DNA from: Pictodentalium vernedei
Lineage: Eukaryota > Mollusca > Scaphopoda > Dentaliida > Dentaliidae
Reading direction: 5' to 3'
Length of the DNA stretch: 64,000 nt
NCBI GenBank assembly: GCA_031216915.1
Contig: CM062294.1
Location: forward strand, 33,495,128-33,559,127
Part shown: in pieces, positions 54,004-63,775 of the stretch
How positions within the stretch are numbered: the stretch's first letter is position 1
Layout: each line of letters begins with the position of its first letter
Made by a program: the position numbers and the translations under genes
Notes under the pieces: model-generated
Told to the model about the DNA's origin: nothing
Seen by the model: the letters and a program-made list of their open reading frames with translations, nothing else
The model's database searches: none

Positions 54004-54131
54004 ATTAATGCCTTCCGTTGAGGGCACTATGCTCTCATAGTGTTGCTGAGGGATGCAATAGTCGCGAGGGCACTATTTGGTACCCGAAGCAACACTATGA
54101 GAGCATAGTGCCCGAAACGGAAGGCATTAAT
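54004..54131. repeat. Palindromic site left of the recombinase
   Basis: 44-bp arms: ATTAATGCCTTCCGTTGAGG, GCACTATGCTCTCATAGTGT, TGCT and inverse. Each arm itself contains the smaller palindrome CACTATGCTCTCATAGTG. GGGCACTAT recurs once more in the loop (54068-54076). Confidence 0.9.
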
Positions 54132-54513
54132 GGGTTTAGTACATCACACCCAGACCATCTCCACAACACATTAAAGAAGGAACGGAGAGATAACTAACAC
54201 TTTACTATCCAAAATAAAACAATGAAATTAATAACATGAAAATGTCAGGAAGACATTAAACTATCAACTGGATTCGAACTCAACGGGTAAAGTAGAATAA
54301 TGTAAATAAACACATGAAACCAATCAACCAATCATTTGGCACATAACTGGTTAACACGAGATATCATACAACAGAATCAACGTCTCACATATGGTGGTAT
54401 TAACAGAGCTTGTGAGGCACTATAGAAATTCCATTATTCATGGCACTAAAGTTTTATTAACGTTCACCCCATTGAACGTGTTATGGGTACTTCCTCTGAT
54501 GTACGAGCACATT

Positions 54514-56312
54514 TTAATTATTGTAAATATTTACAACACAATTGCTGAAATTGAATTTTGGGGCACAATACTGCATTTTGTTGCATATTTCTTTGGATTG
54601 CTTTCGAATGTCAATTGATGTTGAGTTTTTTGAACACTCGATTTCCTCCAATGCACTTATCAGATCGTCGTCATCAATATCGGTATCTGATAATTCGGGT
54701 GCTGATACTGTGGAATTTGCTGACTGGAAAGAGAGTTGCGTTGTTGTTTTCTCAACAGCATTCCTCGCTGCAGGCATTTCGGAATGTTCAGCATCTGCAT
54801 TATCGACCATGGGACTCAAGCTCTCTGACATACCTCGTTTGACATCAGCTCTTGTGTCCGAATCGTAACTTGACAATGATTTTTCATTTCTGTGTCCCGA
54901 TAAAGAAATAATATCGCGATCTTTGAATCATTAAGAATTGTTATGGTCGTAGCACGCACACAGTGGTTGGTATATGTATCAGAAAAGACCAACTTGTTTA
55001 GACATTTTTACCATGAACTCTCCTATGGAATTTTTTCCCATTGCCCTTCGCTCAAACCAACATTCGTCATTCTCGTGGTATGAATTTTTGGGAATTTGAA
55101 AGAACTCATCACACTCATGGTTTCGTTTCATAAGATATCGTTGAAAACTATTAACAGGGCACATTTTTGTGCCAGTTTCATACATTCTAGGTCCATCACC
55201 TTCATCCTCATTCGTTACACCTGTGTAATTTTTTGTTCGCTCAGAAGTAGTTTTCAGGGTGTATTTTCTTCCAGTGTCATCAGTTTTAACTACAAAATCA
55301 CAAGCTTTAATTTCTCGAATGTTTTCTCTCCCTCTCCGACAAAAGTAAAATAAAAGCTCAAACATTACTTTATTCAAAAGACCTCTTGGAATGTCCGGAT
55401 TAAACACAATTGGGTGCAGATATAATTTCCTTAGATCGCCTGAAATAGAATGAAACACTAAGCATCAAAGCAGAATAAACGTTTACACAGTCAATAACAA
55501 TCGTTTATTGTGATCGAAGATAAATAATATTCAGTGCCCTCTCTAACACTCTTATTCAAAACTATTTAATTGATAGGTCTACAATTTATTTATTTATTCA
55601 TGTTTATGATAACTTTCAACATACATTGCTCCCCGTAATTTATCTATTTATTTATTCATGTTTATGATAACTTTTAGCAAACATTGCTGCCGGTTATTTA
55701 TTTACTTTCTCTCACAACTGTTCTTATGTGTCTCTTGTCGATTTGAGTAATAAACAACACTCGTCTATTTCATGTAATTAACAAGACTGTGTATTTATAC
55801 GAGAACAAATAATTACAACACCACTGTCTATTGCAGACACTGACTTGTTCACTTTCTAGTTTTGTTGTGTTTTATTTTATTATGTATTTTTTATAGTTAC
55901 CTGGCGGAATGGGTTTTTTGTGTCGGACTGTTCCTTTTCCGTCTTCTCTTGTTTTCTTCAACATGCTGTCGAATACACGATTAGCACCTTTGAAAGTTGG
56001 GTCTGTTATTATATCAAAGTGTCTCTCATGTGGGGGTTCTTGCAAATATCTTCTTATTCCTTGACGAATGGCACAAATACTGCTTTTGGGATACAAATCA
56101 CCATCGCGATTTCTAACGTTTGTATAAAAGTCTTTCAATAGTTCCGTTAATCTTCCAACATCTAACGTTTCAAATGCACCATTCCTTTTTCTTTAAGAAC
56201 AGAATTGTCGGAGAATATTGACAGCATATTTGGTTAAACTAACAGTCTTTCGGCTCTGATGTTGTTCAAGAAAAGAATTAACATTCTCGTTTGCGAATCT
56301 CGAAACGCTCAT
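54514..56312 (-). pseudogene. Crypton-like tyrosine recombinase (DUF3504/ZMYM type)
   Basis: Exon 1 (56312-55901) starts MSVSRFANENVNSFLEQHQS, has a frameshift after ILRQF, then GRLTELLKDFYTNVRNRDGD and ANRVFDSMLKK. A donor (CCAG|GTAACT) and an acceptor (TTTCAG|GC) join it in frame to exon 2 at 55439. Exon 2 has RKLYLHPIVFNPDIPRGLLN, FCRRGRENIREI (catalytic Arg), GPRMYETGTKMCPVNSFQRY and CWFERRAMGKNSIGEFM. After a 1-base shift comes YTNHCVRAT (H-x-x-R), after another LSGHRNEKSLSSY (His and the probable nucleophilic Tyr). An acidic tail follows. The family cuts and rejoins DNA as a tyrosine recombinase and is the ancestor of the DUF3504 region of ZMYM proteins. Three frameshifts make this copy inactive. 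Confidence 0.85.
55441..55900 (-). other. Likely intron of the recombinase
   Basis: Bounded by GTAACT and TTTCAG on the minus strand. It joins exons with a continuous P-P-G-D-L reading. AT-rich, with a duplicated ATTTATTTATTCATGTTTAT near 55590 and 55645. Confidence 0.7.
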
Positions 56313-56391
56313 TTTATTTCTATTCGTCTCCACATTTGCCGTCTGCTCAGAAGAAAAGGGGAATCCCCTCGGGATTCTGTTTGCAATGCGT

Positions 56392-56455
56392 GCGCACTAT
56401 TGCATGACTCCGGGCACTATGCTTGACTCCGGGCACTATGCTTTCATAGTCCCTA
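56392..56455. repeat. CACTATG motifs right of the recombinase
   Basis: CTCCGGGCACTATG occurs twice (56408 and 56427), the second continuing as GCACTATGCTTTCATAGTCC, a near copy of the small palindrome at 54024-54042. A third GCGCACTATTGCATGACTCC precedes them. Confidence 0.8.
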
Positions 56456-56509
56456 TCAATACAGCCAATGAGAATACGGGGATTTGTCACGTGATGTCCT
56501 AAATTGTAT

Positions 56510-56676
56510 TAATCTTTTACCTACAAGAAAAACGCCATTCACTTTTTTTTATATTTTCACTTTTGGCTTCCAAAACATAGGTTATGACGAAGCTCGACGA
56601 AGCAAAAAATGAAACTTTTTAGTTATACGAGGATGTTTTTTCCAAGTGCCGTCTGCAACTCAAGTTAGGTGATGGG
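56510..56676 (+). mobile_element. TTAA MITE, copy 11, decayed
   Basis: Right TTAA at 56677-56680 and GTGCCGTCTGCAACTCAAGT before it; CCAAAACATAGGTTATGACG and a reduced AAGCTCGACGAAGC tip. Left end TTTTACCTACAAG is weak. Part of the hairpin is deleted. Confidence 0.72.
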
Positions 56677-56737
56677 TTAAAAAGTCATACTAAGTAGCTA
56701 ATTTGTGTGTGTGTGTCATATCATAAATAGAATATAA

Positions 56738-56865
56738 AATGAGTTTTTTTTCATACAATATTTATGAAACTCGTCCGAATTGTCCGTTTGGGCTCTCCAG
56801 AGGCTCGCCAAAACGGAAAATTCTTAGACTCGTTTCATAAATATTATATGAGAAAAACACTCATT
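56738..56865. repeat. Inverted repeat, about 54-bp arms
   Basis: AATGAGTTTTTTTTCATACA, ATATTTATGAAACTCGTCC.. and inverse. Several mismatches. Loop around GGGCTCTCCAGAGGCTCGCC. Confidence 0.85.
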
Positions 56866-57291
56866 CCATATCCTCTATAGATGTCACGATCCCCATGTTG
56901 CACGTGTCAGCGATTCAGCTGAACGAGGCTTTATGGGCGACCGCGTGATTTTGATGTCGTCGACTTATGGCTGCGTGCTTTGATGTTGGCTGCTTCTGAC
57001 TTCTCGTAACTCGCGATATTCTTGTAATGCCAAAACAGATATCGGGGTGACTGCACGTGTCACACGAGCCTTTTCAAAGATCGAAATTTTTTTTAGCTGT
57101 CACTCAATTCATAAGTGCAATTTTGGGTAGTCTGGTTTGGTCCGGTGCGGTCCGCAGCACTACAATAAATATGCTAATATGCCATATAGGTTGGTCACGT
57201 GGGTGGGATGAGATAGCTGTCACGTGGGTGGGGAGAGACTGGCACATCTCTCTCAGCTGTCTATCACGACTTTATATATGTCTTAGTACCT

Positions 57292-57627
57292 TTGTGGTTG
57301 GAGAAAATACTGTCTCACAAGGCAAGTAATAGACTTGTATCAGAAGATACCGATTCCGGTACAGAATGTTTGATTGCATCCAGTGTTTTGGGTTTTTTAC
57401 CCGCAGAAGCTTCTGTTTCTGAAAAAACACCCATATCAACACCTCGAAGATCACAGCGCAGTAGAAAGCCATCACCCTAACTTGAAAGTGATATGTTTGA
57501 ATCCAAACTCCCAAAGAACAATCCAAAATCATCCCTCATTGACAAAACAGAACTGCTAAAGAGACTCACAAATAAACAGTTACTTTCCGGCATGTCACCC
57601 GACGTTCCACATGCAACCAAGTTGGAA
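57292..57627 (+). pseudogene. Possible degraded coding segment, family unknown
   Basis: One frame runs LVSEDTDSGTECLIASSVLG, FLPAEASVSEKTPISTPRRS, QRSRKPSP, one TAA stop, then LESDMFESKLPKNNPKSSLI, DKTELLKRLTNKQLLSG. Composition (Ser, Lys, Glu rich) looks protein-like on both sides of the stop, and the frame resumes without shift. I do not recognise a domain. It lies just outside the hAT-like element. It may be an exon ending at SP or a dead gene. Confidence 0.3.
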
Positions 57628-57940
57628 TGACAATGTCATATCGTCCCATGGGCATTCTGGCACATAGAACACATTGGAACTCAGGGGACGTTATTGCGAT
57701 CGTTAGCCTTTTTTCTTTCTTTTCCGTCAGAGCAAACTTTAGAGTACTTAACCTTAACAAACTTTAGAGTACTTAACCTTAACCCACACTCCTGAAATTT
57801 GTGACACTAATCAGAAATATGAACATTACGCCCGGACAACCATTTGTTTCCCGAAATTCTACTCGCGATGAAAGTGATGCGGATTTAAAGTTTTCATATT
57901 TTTTTAATATAAACGCCTGTATCAAACCCCTTTCTTTTAA
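57628..57940. other. No recognised feature
   Basis: A 20-bp direct repeat (AACTTTAGAGTACTTAACCT at 57738 and 57759). Otherwise nothing. Confidence 0.45.
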
Positions 57941-58657
57941 ACTTTGCATATCCCATTTTCAATAACCCCCCCCCCCCTCCCCCCACCCACCACCATATCT
58001 AAAAATGTGTTTACTCAGGAAATTCTTAATTTCTCAGTTGAGGTCATAGGTGTCATAAGTCGGAAAAATTCAAGTTTATCCAATTTTCATAAAATTTTAA
58101 TATGTTGTAGAACTCGAAAAATTAAGAGATAGCTATTTTTGTGTGTTTTTTGAGATTCCGCCAGTTTTTACGTCACTTCAAATTTTCGCCTTTTCGTTTT
58201 AAAAACGCTGATTTTGTGACACAGCACCATAGTTCTGAAAAATACAGTTTTTCACAATTCGCACATCTATTTCAGGTTATCTGAAATTGAGCCATCCAGT
58301 TTTACTTTTCGAATATTCAATATTTCGTTGGAATGAGCTGGATTCTAAGAGTTTTTTTTTAAGATTTCAATTTACACTCATTTTTAACTTTATCTCTCTG
58401 AAGTTTTTGAAAATTTAATTTCTGCAAAAAATCATATAAAAAAGTATATTACCGTCCTTGGATATTCTCAACTGTTATACACGAACGCTGAGGTGACGTC
58501 ATGGGGGTCATATGGTCAAACATTAAAATACGTCGGATTTAGTATGTTGAAGAACTTATAAAATTAAGAGATAGCTGTTTTTTGTTTTTCAATTTTGTGC
58601 CATTAAGACGTTTTTACGTCATTTCAGCCTGTTTTTGACATAATTCATTAACAATCC
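57941..58657 (+). repeat. Long direct repeat left of the foldback element
   Basis: The block AAATTAAGAGATAGCTATTT, TTTTACGTCACTTCA occurs at 58085-58200, again at 58560-58640, and a third time at 61020-61110 to the right of the foldback. The preceding CTGAGGTGACGTCATGGGGG (58488) matches CTGAGGTGACGTCTTGGAGG (60942). C-runs start the first and third units. This may be host repeat into which the foldback element inserted. Confidence 0.7.
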
Positions 58658-60661
58658 TAGTAGTAGTGTATGCACGTTTCACCTCTAGGTTGCAGGATCT
58701 CATGCAGGATCTCATGTGACGTCATAGTCACGTGACCCAGTGACGCCATGTTTGGGTGCCATGGTAGCCCGCGTGAGCGGCCATCTTGTGACGTCATCCT
58801 CATAGTGATAGGTGGTGTCAGTGCTCATGCGCAGCGCGTGTTGTAAGGATGAGACGTGTTTCCGTCGTCCATTTTGTATACTGGAGGCCGCCATCTTGGT
58901 TTCTATGGTGGCACGTGGTTGCTATGTGCTATTAGGATAGGGGTATGTTCGGAGGGTGCGTTAGATTGTACAGGAGTAATTTCCCGATTCGTAGAATTAC
59001 CACAAACAACCCGATAATCCCTCCAAATCACCAGAATCCATCCCAAATCACGGAATCCAACTTTACAGAATCTGCTAGGAATCTCAATTACGGAATGCCT
59101 TATATGTATACAGGGGAAATCTGATTGAACATTTTGAAGGCCTGAGCGAAGGTATAGCTAGGAAGTAGTGATACAAGTCAATATTAATGGATGATAGTTT
59201 AGTCAATAGTACTGGAATAATGCCGTAATGGAACAAGACTGCTGTAGAAGCTAATGATAGGACAGATAGACCATAGACAAGTAGTGGCCTTGAAGCTTTG
59301 GAGAAAAGATGGAAGCGGTTAGTAAGACCACATTAGACCTCATTGAGGGATTACTCATGGCCCTCATACGACAAAAATGGGATTCTCCAAAAGGTATCCT
59401 CGATAGCTATCCTCAAATAATACAATACCAGGCCATATGTATCCTCAATTACCGAAATGAGGCTATGAGAGATAGTAAATGAGGCCTCATTGAGGGCTTT
59501 TTCATGGATCTCATGCCCTCAAAAGAAAATGAGGCTATGAGGGATAGTAAATGAGGCATAATTGAGGGCTTTTACATAACCCTCATGGCCTCATACGACA
59601 AAAAAGGGTGCCGAAGGCCATATATTTTCCAAAAAGGGGTGCCGTAATTGGGGTGCCTGGGGATATGGCTGTTAAATACCGATATGTGGCTAAGAGGGAT
59701 AGTAAATGAGGCCTCATTGAGGGATTTTTTCATGGTCCTCATGCCCTCAAAAGAAAATGAGGCTATGAGGGATAGCAAATGAGGCCTCATTGAGGTATTT
59801 CTCATGACCTCAAACGACAAAAAGGGATTCTCTAAAAGGTATCCTCGGTAAGTATCCTCTAATAATACAATACCTGGCCATAGGTATCCTCAAATACCGA
59901 AATGAGACTAAAAGGGATAGTAAATGAGGCCTCATTGAGGGCTTGTTCATGGTCCTCGTGCTCTCAAAAGAAAATGAGGCCATGAGGGATAGTGAATGAG
60001 GCCTCATTGAGGGCTTTCTCATGGCCTCATACGACAAAAAGGGGATTCCATAACCAGAGACGTTTCACAAAAAGGGGTTCCATGGGCCCTTGGAAAAAAA
60101 AACATTATGGAATACGAATCCAAATAAAAGGATTCTGGGGTAAAATCTGAACCAGAACATTACTCTAGTCCAAAGGAACGTCCCCAAGGGGCCCCCTCGG
60201 TACTATAGCATTGCGTGCTAAGCCAATAAAATGGGAAATCCGTACTAAATAAACTCAATTTCGGTGATTTGGGGTAGATTTGGGTGATTTGGGGGATTGT
60301 CGGGTTGTTTGTGGTAATTCTACGAATCGGGAAATTACTCCTGTACAATTGAACTCACCCTCCGAACATACTCCTATCCTACAAAAAGGTTTTAGGTCAC
60401 AAAGCAGCCACGTGCCACCGTAGAAACCAAGATGGCGACCTCCAGTATACAAAATGGACGACGGAAACACGTATCACCCTAACAACACGCGCTGCGCATG
60501 CACACTAACACCACGTATCACTATGGGGATGATGTCACAAGGTGGCCGCTCACGCGGCCTACCATAACAACCAAACATGGCGTCACTGGGTCACGTGACT
60601 CACAGGAGATCCTGCATGAGATCCTGCAACCTAGAGGTGAAACGTGCATACACTACTACTA
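58658..60661. mobile_element. Foldback element, about 390-bp TIRs, 2.0 kb
   Basis: The left arm begins TAGTAGTAGTGTATGCACGT, TTCACCTCTAGGTTGCAGGA and continues through GTCACGTGACCCAGTGACGC, CCATTTTGTATACTGGAGGC to AATTTCCCGATTCGTAGAAT, TACCACAAACAACCCG (58980-59020). The right arm repeats this in reverse (60280-60661). The interior has degenerate units of GAGGCTATGAGGGATAGTAA, ATGAGGCCTCATTGAGGG. No coding frame. Another, decayed arm copy is at 14310-14640. Very long TIRs plus internal repeats resemble Foldback or MULE-type non-autonomous elements (inference). Confidence 0.88.
59330..60080. repeat. Internal repeats of the foldback element
   Basis: GAGGCTATGAGGGATAGTAA and variants occur at about 59460, 59528, 59688, 59758, 59900 and 59975. 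A larger unit of about 440 bp repeats AAAAGGTATCCTCG.TA at 59389 and 59830. Confidence 0.85.
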
Positions 60662-61425
60662 ATGCTGTCTTCTGAGTCACGAAACTTCATATTATAAAAG
60701 ATACAGCTACCAAACAGTGTACATCTTATTTGAAATTGTTCAGTATTATTTTTTAATTCAAATTACGCACCCGGTACCAGCGATGCCAATTTTACGTTTT
60801 TTTCTGTATCTTTTGTTTTTAACCTCACCCCCACCCCCCCCCCCCCCCTCCCGAAATTTTAGGACTGTAATCTCCGCGGAAAATAGATGTCAAAATGTAT
60901 TACCACCCAAGGAAATTCTCAACCGCTATACCGAAACACTGAGGTGACGTCTTGGAGGATCATAAGATCAAAAATTAAATGACATCGGATTTTGCTGAAA
61001 TTTTAGTATGTTTTTGAGTTAAAGAAATTAAGAGATGGCTGTTTTTTTGTATTTTTCGATATGCAGTAATTTGGACGTTTTTTTTTACGTCACTTCAAAG
61101 TTTAGCCCATTTTCTGATATATTTCATTACAAACGAGCGACGAGACAAGCTTTATTGAGCGGCTTAGAAATTTAAAAGTCGATAGACACCTTCACCACGT
61201 TGTTGGGGTGTTCGGCGTTTGCCGTGCTCTGTTGGGTGACTTCTGGAAATTCGCTTGGTGATTTCAAAACCATCTAGTTTCTTTTAAATTATATTTAGCT
61301 TGCTGAAAAGAGCAGGTTTTTTTTTTTAATTTTAGGAATAGCTCTGACACAGTCAACTTTTTCTAAAGTTTCTGTCACAAATGGTTAAATTGAACTTATT
61401 GTCATTATTCTTTTTTTTCTATCTT
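60662..61425. repeat. Right copy of the direct repeat, then unassigned
   Basis: 60820-61130 parallels 57960-58650 (see the left repeat). A C-run lies at 60834-60848. Between 61140 and 61425 nothing is recognised. Confidence 0.6.
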
Positions 61426-61429
61426 TTAA

Positions 61430-61674
61430 CCCTTTACCTAACATGGAAAGCAGACGACACTTGCTAAAAAAATTATTGAATAACTATTTTTTTTTCATTT
61501 TTTTGTCTCAAAAACATAGGTTATGACCCCTCATTGGAACGTGCTCGACGAGCTCGTTCCAATGAGGGGTCATAATCTATGTTTTTGAGACAAAAAATGA
61601 AAAAATAATAAAAATTAATTGGCGATTCTTGTGAATAGCGCTGGCCGGTTTTGCCCATTACGTTGAGTAAAGGG
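61430..61674 (+). mobile_element. TTAA MITE, copy 12 (subfamily 1)
   Basis: TTAA at 61426-61429 and 61675-61678. Ends CCCTTTACCTAACATGG and the inverse of CCCTTTACTCAACG. GTCTCAAAAACATAGGTTAT stem, CATTGGAACGTGCTCGACGA tip. Interior near AATTGGCGATTCTTG as in copies 1, 2 and 10. Confidence 0.95.
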
Positions 61675-61678
61675 TTAA

Positions 61679-61848
61679 ATAATGACAAACTGGATATTTT
61701 TGCATATTGTGCAAAAATAGAAAACAGAGGAAATAAATTAGTTGTTTGTCTTTAGATGACAACATATATAGTGTCAGAATTATAATAGAAGAACGAGCAT
61801 TAACTGAGATAATTTTTATTTTTGGTTGTAAATAGTATTTCTCCCAAA
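61679..61848. other. Short unassigned spacer
   Basis: Between the TTAA MITE and the Tc1-like transposon; nothing recognised. Confidence 0.35.
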
Positions 61849-62121
61849 TATACTACTCAAAGTTTGCTAAGCACCAAATATTTGACACATCATTGTGAAA
61901 TTTGCTTGTGACCTATTAGCGATATTTTTGGTAGATATGGTTGAGGAATGTATTGAGATGGTCCCCAGTGTTTTCAACAGCTCTCTTGATAGGCAGACTT
62001 TTCGTGACAATCATGGAAAGCATGTACCTCTTGATTTTCATGGTGTGTTCGTGTAAAGTCTACATGTGTAGGGTATTCAATCTTCATTTCAACACAAACG
62101 CTTGTGATTTAATGATTGAAT

Positions 62122-63100
62122 ATGGCAAATGCAAATGTAAGAAGATATTTGTATGAAGCAGAAATGTGGCGGGCTGTAGGGATGGTGGAGCAAGGAGCTA
62201 TCCATTGTTAGGTTGGTGAAGCCCATGGTGTGCACCATACGGTGATCACTAGAGCCTGGGCAAGATTTCAGCAGTATGGCACACCAGTCAGACGACATGG
62301 TGGTGGCAGAGACAGGGCAACATCTGCAGCCGAAGACCGCTTTTGGATTATTCAGGCCCGTAGGAATCGCTTTGCCACACCAACCCAGCTTCGCAGTGAC
62401 TTTCAGAATGCATCAGGGGTAAATGTTTCGACGCAGACTATCCGGAAAAGGTTGCGCGAAGGTGGTCTCTGATTGAGCAGACCATGTATTCGCATTCCGA
62501 TGTCCCAGAACCACCGCCAGGAACGATATGAATGGGCCACGTTGGATGGACCAGAGAAGATTGGCGACCTGTCCTTTTTACAGATGAGTCAAGGTACTGC
62601 CTAGACCACACAGATAGGCGTTCTAGGGTATGGAGAAGACCAGGAGAGCGAATCCATGCAGCCAACATTGCTGATCATGACCGCTATGGTGGAGGGTCAA
62701 TCATGGTCTGCACAGCGGTGTATTGATGGGAACCTGGATTTCCACGTCAGATTGTATGTAGGTGCAGTGGGTGATAGATTCATTCTGATGGACGATAATG
62801 CCAGACCTCATGTTGCCCATGCTGTCGGGGAATACCGACAAAGGGAGGAGACTGGGCGTATGGACTGGCCAGCAACTTGGCAGCAAGCAAGATCCCCTGA
62901 CCTCATTCCAATCGAACATGTCTGGAATGAGTTGCAGCTTGCAATTTCAGCCCGTCCAGTCCAGCCAAGAAGTGTCCAGGAGCTTGGTGCCATGCTGGTC
63001 CAAAAATGGAACAACATTCCACAAAGGACCACCAGGAACCTGATTGGGAGCATAAGAAGGATTTGTCAAGCTGTAATCAACAGTAAATGGGTCTCATACT
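62122..63100 (+). pseudogene. Tc1-like transposase
   Basis: Start MANANVRRYLYEAEMWRAVG, then a stop after IHC in the first helix-turn-helix. It continues GVHHTVITRAWARFQQYGTP, RDRATSAAEDRFWIIQARRN, STQTIRKRLREGGL, a second stop, then RPCIRIPM. After a frameshift near 62545: WTREDWRPVLFTDESRYCLD (first Asp) and YGGGSIMVC. After another near 62705: FILMDDNARPHVAHAVGEYR (second Asp), PDLIPIEHVWNELQ (Glu) and RNLIGSIRRICQAVI. All three catalytic acids remain, but a WQQA-type insertion after DWPAT lengthens the Asp-Glu spacing from the usual 34 to about 39. Belongs to a different lineage from the copy at 10876-12131. Confidence 0.93.
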
Positions 63101-63109
63101 CGATATTGA

Positions 63110-63344
63110 ACCCATACAAAGTTCGCTCCGTCAACTTTTTGGCAAATTTAAAAAAATTTCTTCTTTTACCAATAATATCCATTTTCCATGACTATCGTAT
63201 TCAAAAGCTAAAAAATAATGTCAAACACAAATAAAATCTTAATTTCTGTACTTAAATCATTAAAGATATAATTAAATAAAAAATATATACACTTTTCATC
63301 ACAATATTTGAACTAAAGCGTAAAACAGGCAGTTGGAAATACTT
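63110..63344. other. 3' untranslated part of the Tc1-like transposon
   Basis: AT-rich, no frame. Ends at the inner border of the right TIR (CTTGGTGCTTAG). Confidence 0.6.
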
Positions 63345-63353
63345 GGTGCTTAG

Positions 63354-63752
63354 CCTTAGTGTAGCTGTCGAGGTATAAAGGCCATTTACCAACCAGCCTG
63401 GTTGGTCCGGATCTCTTAGTCTCGTGGTAAATCGGTTGCTTTGTGTGCTAGAGGTCGACGGTTCGAACCCCAGCTCCCGCACTTATCTCTCCTCCTGTTA
63501 CATTTGGGGGGTCGTCCTGGATCCTCAGTAGTATGTGGCACTGCGGGCGTTTCGACCGCTCTGAGGGAGGAACTTGGGCGAGATTCACATGTGGCGAATC
63601 TCAAAAGAAGGGGAGAGTAGTGTAGCGGTCGAGGTATGAAGGCCGTTTACCACTAGCCTGGTTGGTCCGGATCTCTTAGTCTAGTGGTAATCGGTCGCTT
63701 TGTGTGCTAGAGGTGGACGGTTCGAACCCCGCACTTATCTCTCCTCGTAGTT
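63354..63752 (+). mobile_element. Dimeric tRNA-derived insertion in the right TIR
   Basis: Two related units begin GTAGC.GTCGAGGTAT.AAGG at about 63361 and 63619. Each has GGATCTCTTAGTCT.GTGGTA (A-box area) and GACGGTTCGAACCCC (B-box area; 63459 and 63717), followed by CGCACTTATCTCTCCTC. Unit 1 carries extra sequence to 63618. CTTAG on both sides suggests a short target duplication. The units lack acceptor-stem pairing, so I read them as SINE-like, not tRNA genes. Confidence 0.8.
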
Positions 63753-63775
63753 ATACTTAGTAAACTTTGAGTAGT

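Larger units (their letters stand above)
53443..57162. mobile_element. hAT-like element of 3.7 kb (non-autonomous carrier)
   Basis: Ends TAGTGATGCAGAC and inverse of TAGTGCTGCGGAC. Flanks AAATAAAT (53435-53442) and CAATAAAT (57163-57170) agree at 7 of 8 bases. Both ends continue with GGACCGG-rich text. No hAT transposase is seen. It contains a 115-bp direct duplication (53800-53960), a Crypton-like recombinase with palindromic flanks and a decayed TTAA MITE. The two sides could alternatively be two solo elements, but the shared target duplication argues for one. Confidence 0.7.
61851..63775 (+). mobile_element. Tc1/mariner-like transposon with split right TIR
   Basis: The left TIR is TACTACTCAAAGTTTGCTAA, then GCACC, next to TA. 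The right TIR is its inverse, but it is interrupted: GGTGCTTAG at 63345-63353, then a tRNA-derived insertion, then CTTAGTAAACTTTGAGTAGTA ending at 63775 followed by TA. Between the ends is one transposase gene in plus orientation, broken by stops and frameshifts. Confidence 0.9.

Noticed and set aside
63418..63735. Two possible tRNA genes
   Set aside because: A and B box-like sequences are present, but the acceptor arms do not pair and both are embedded in longer repeated units, so they are tRNA-derived repeats.
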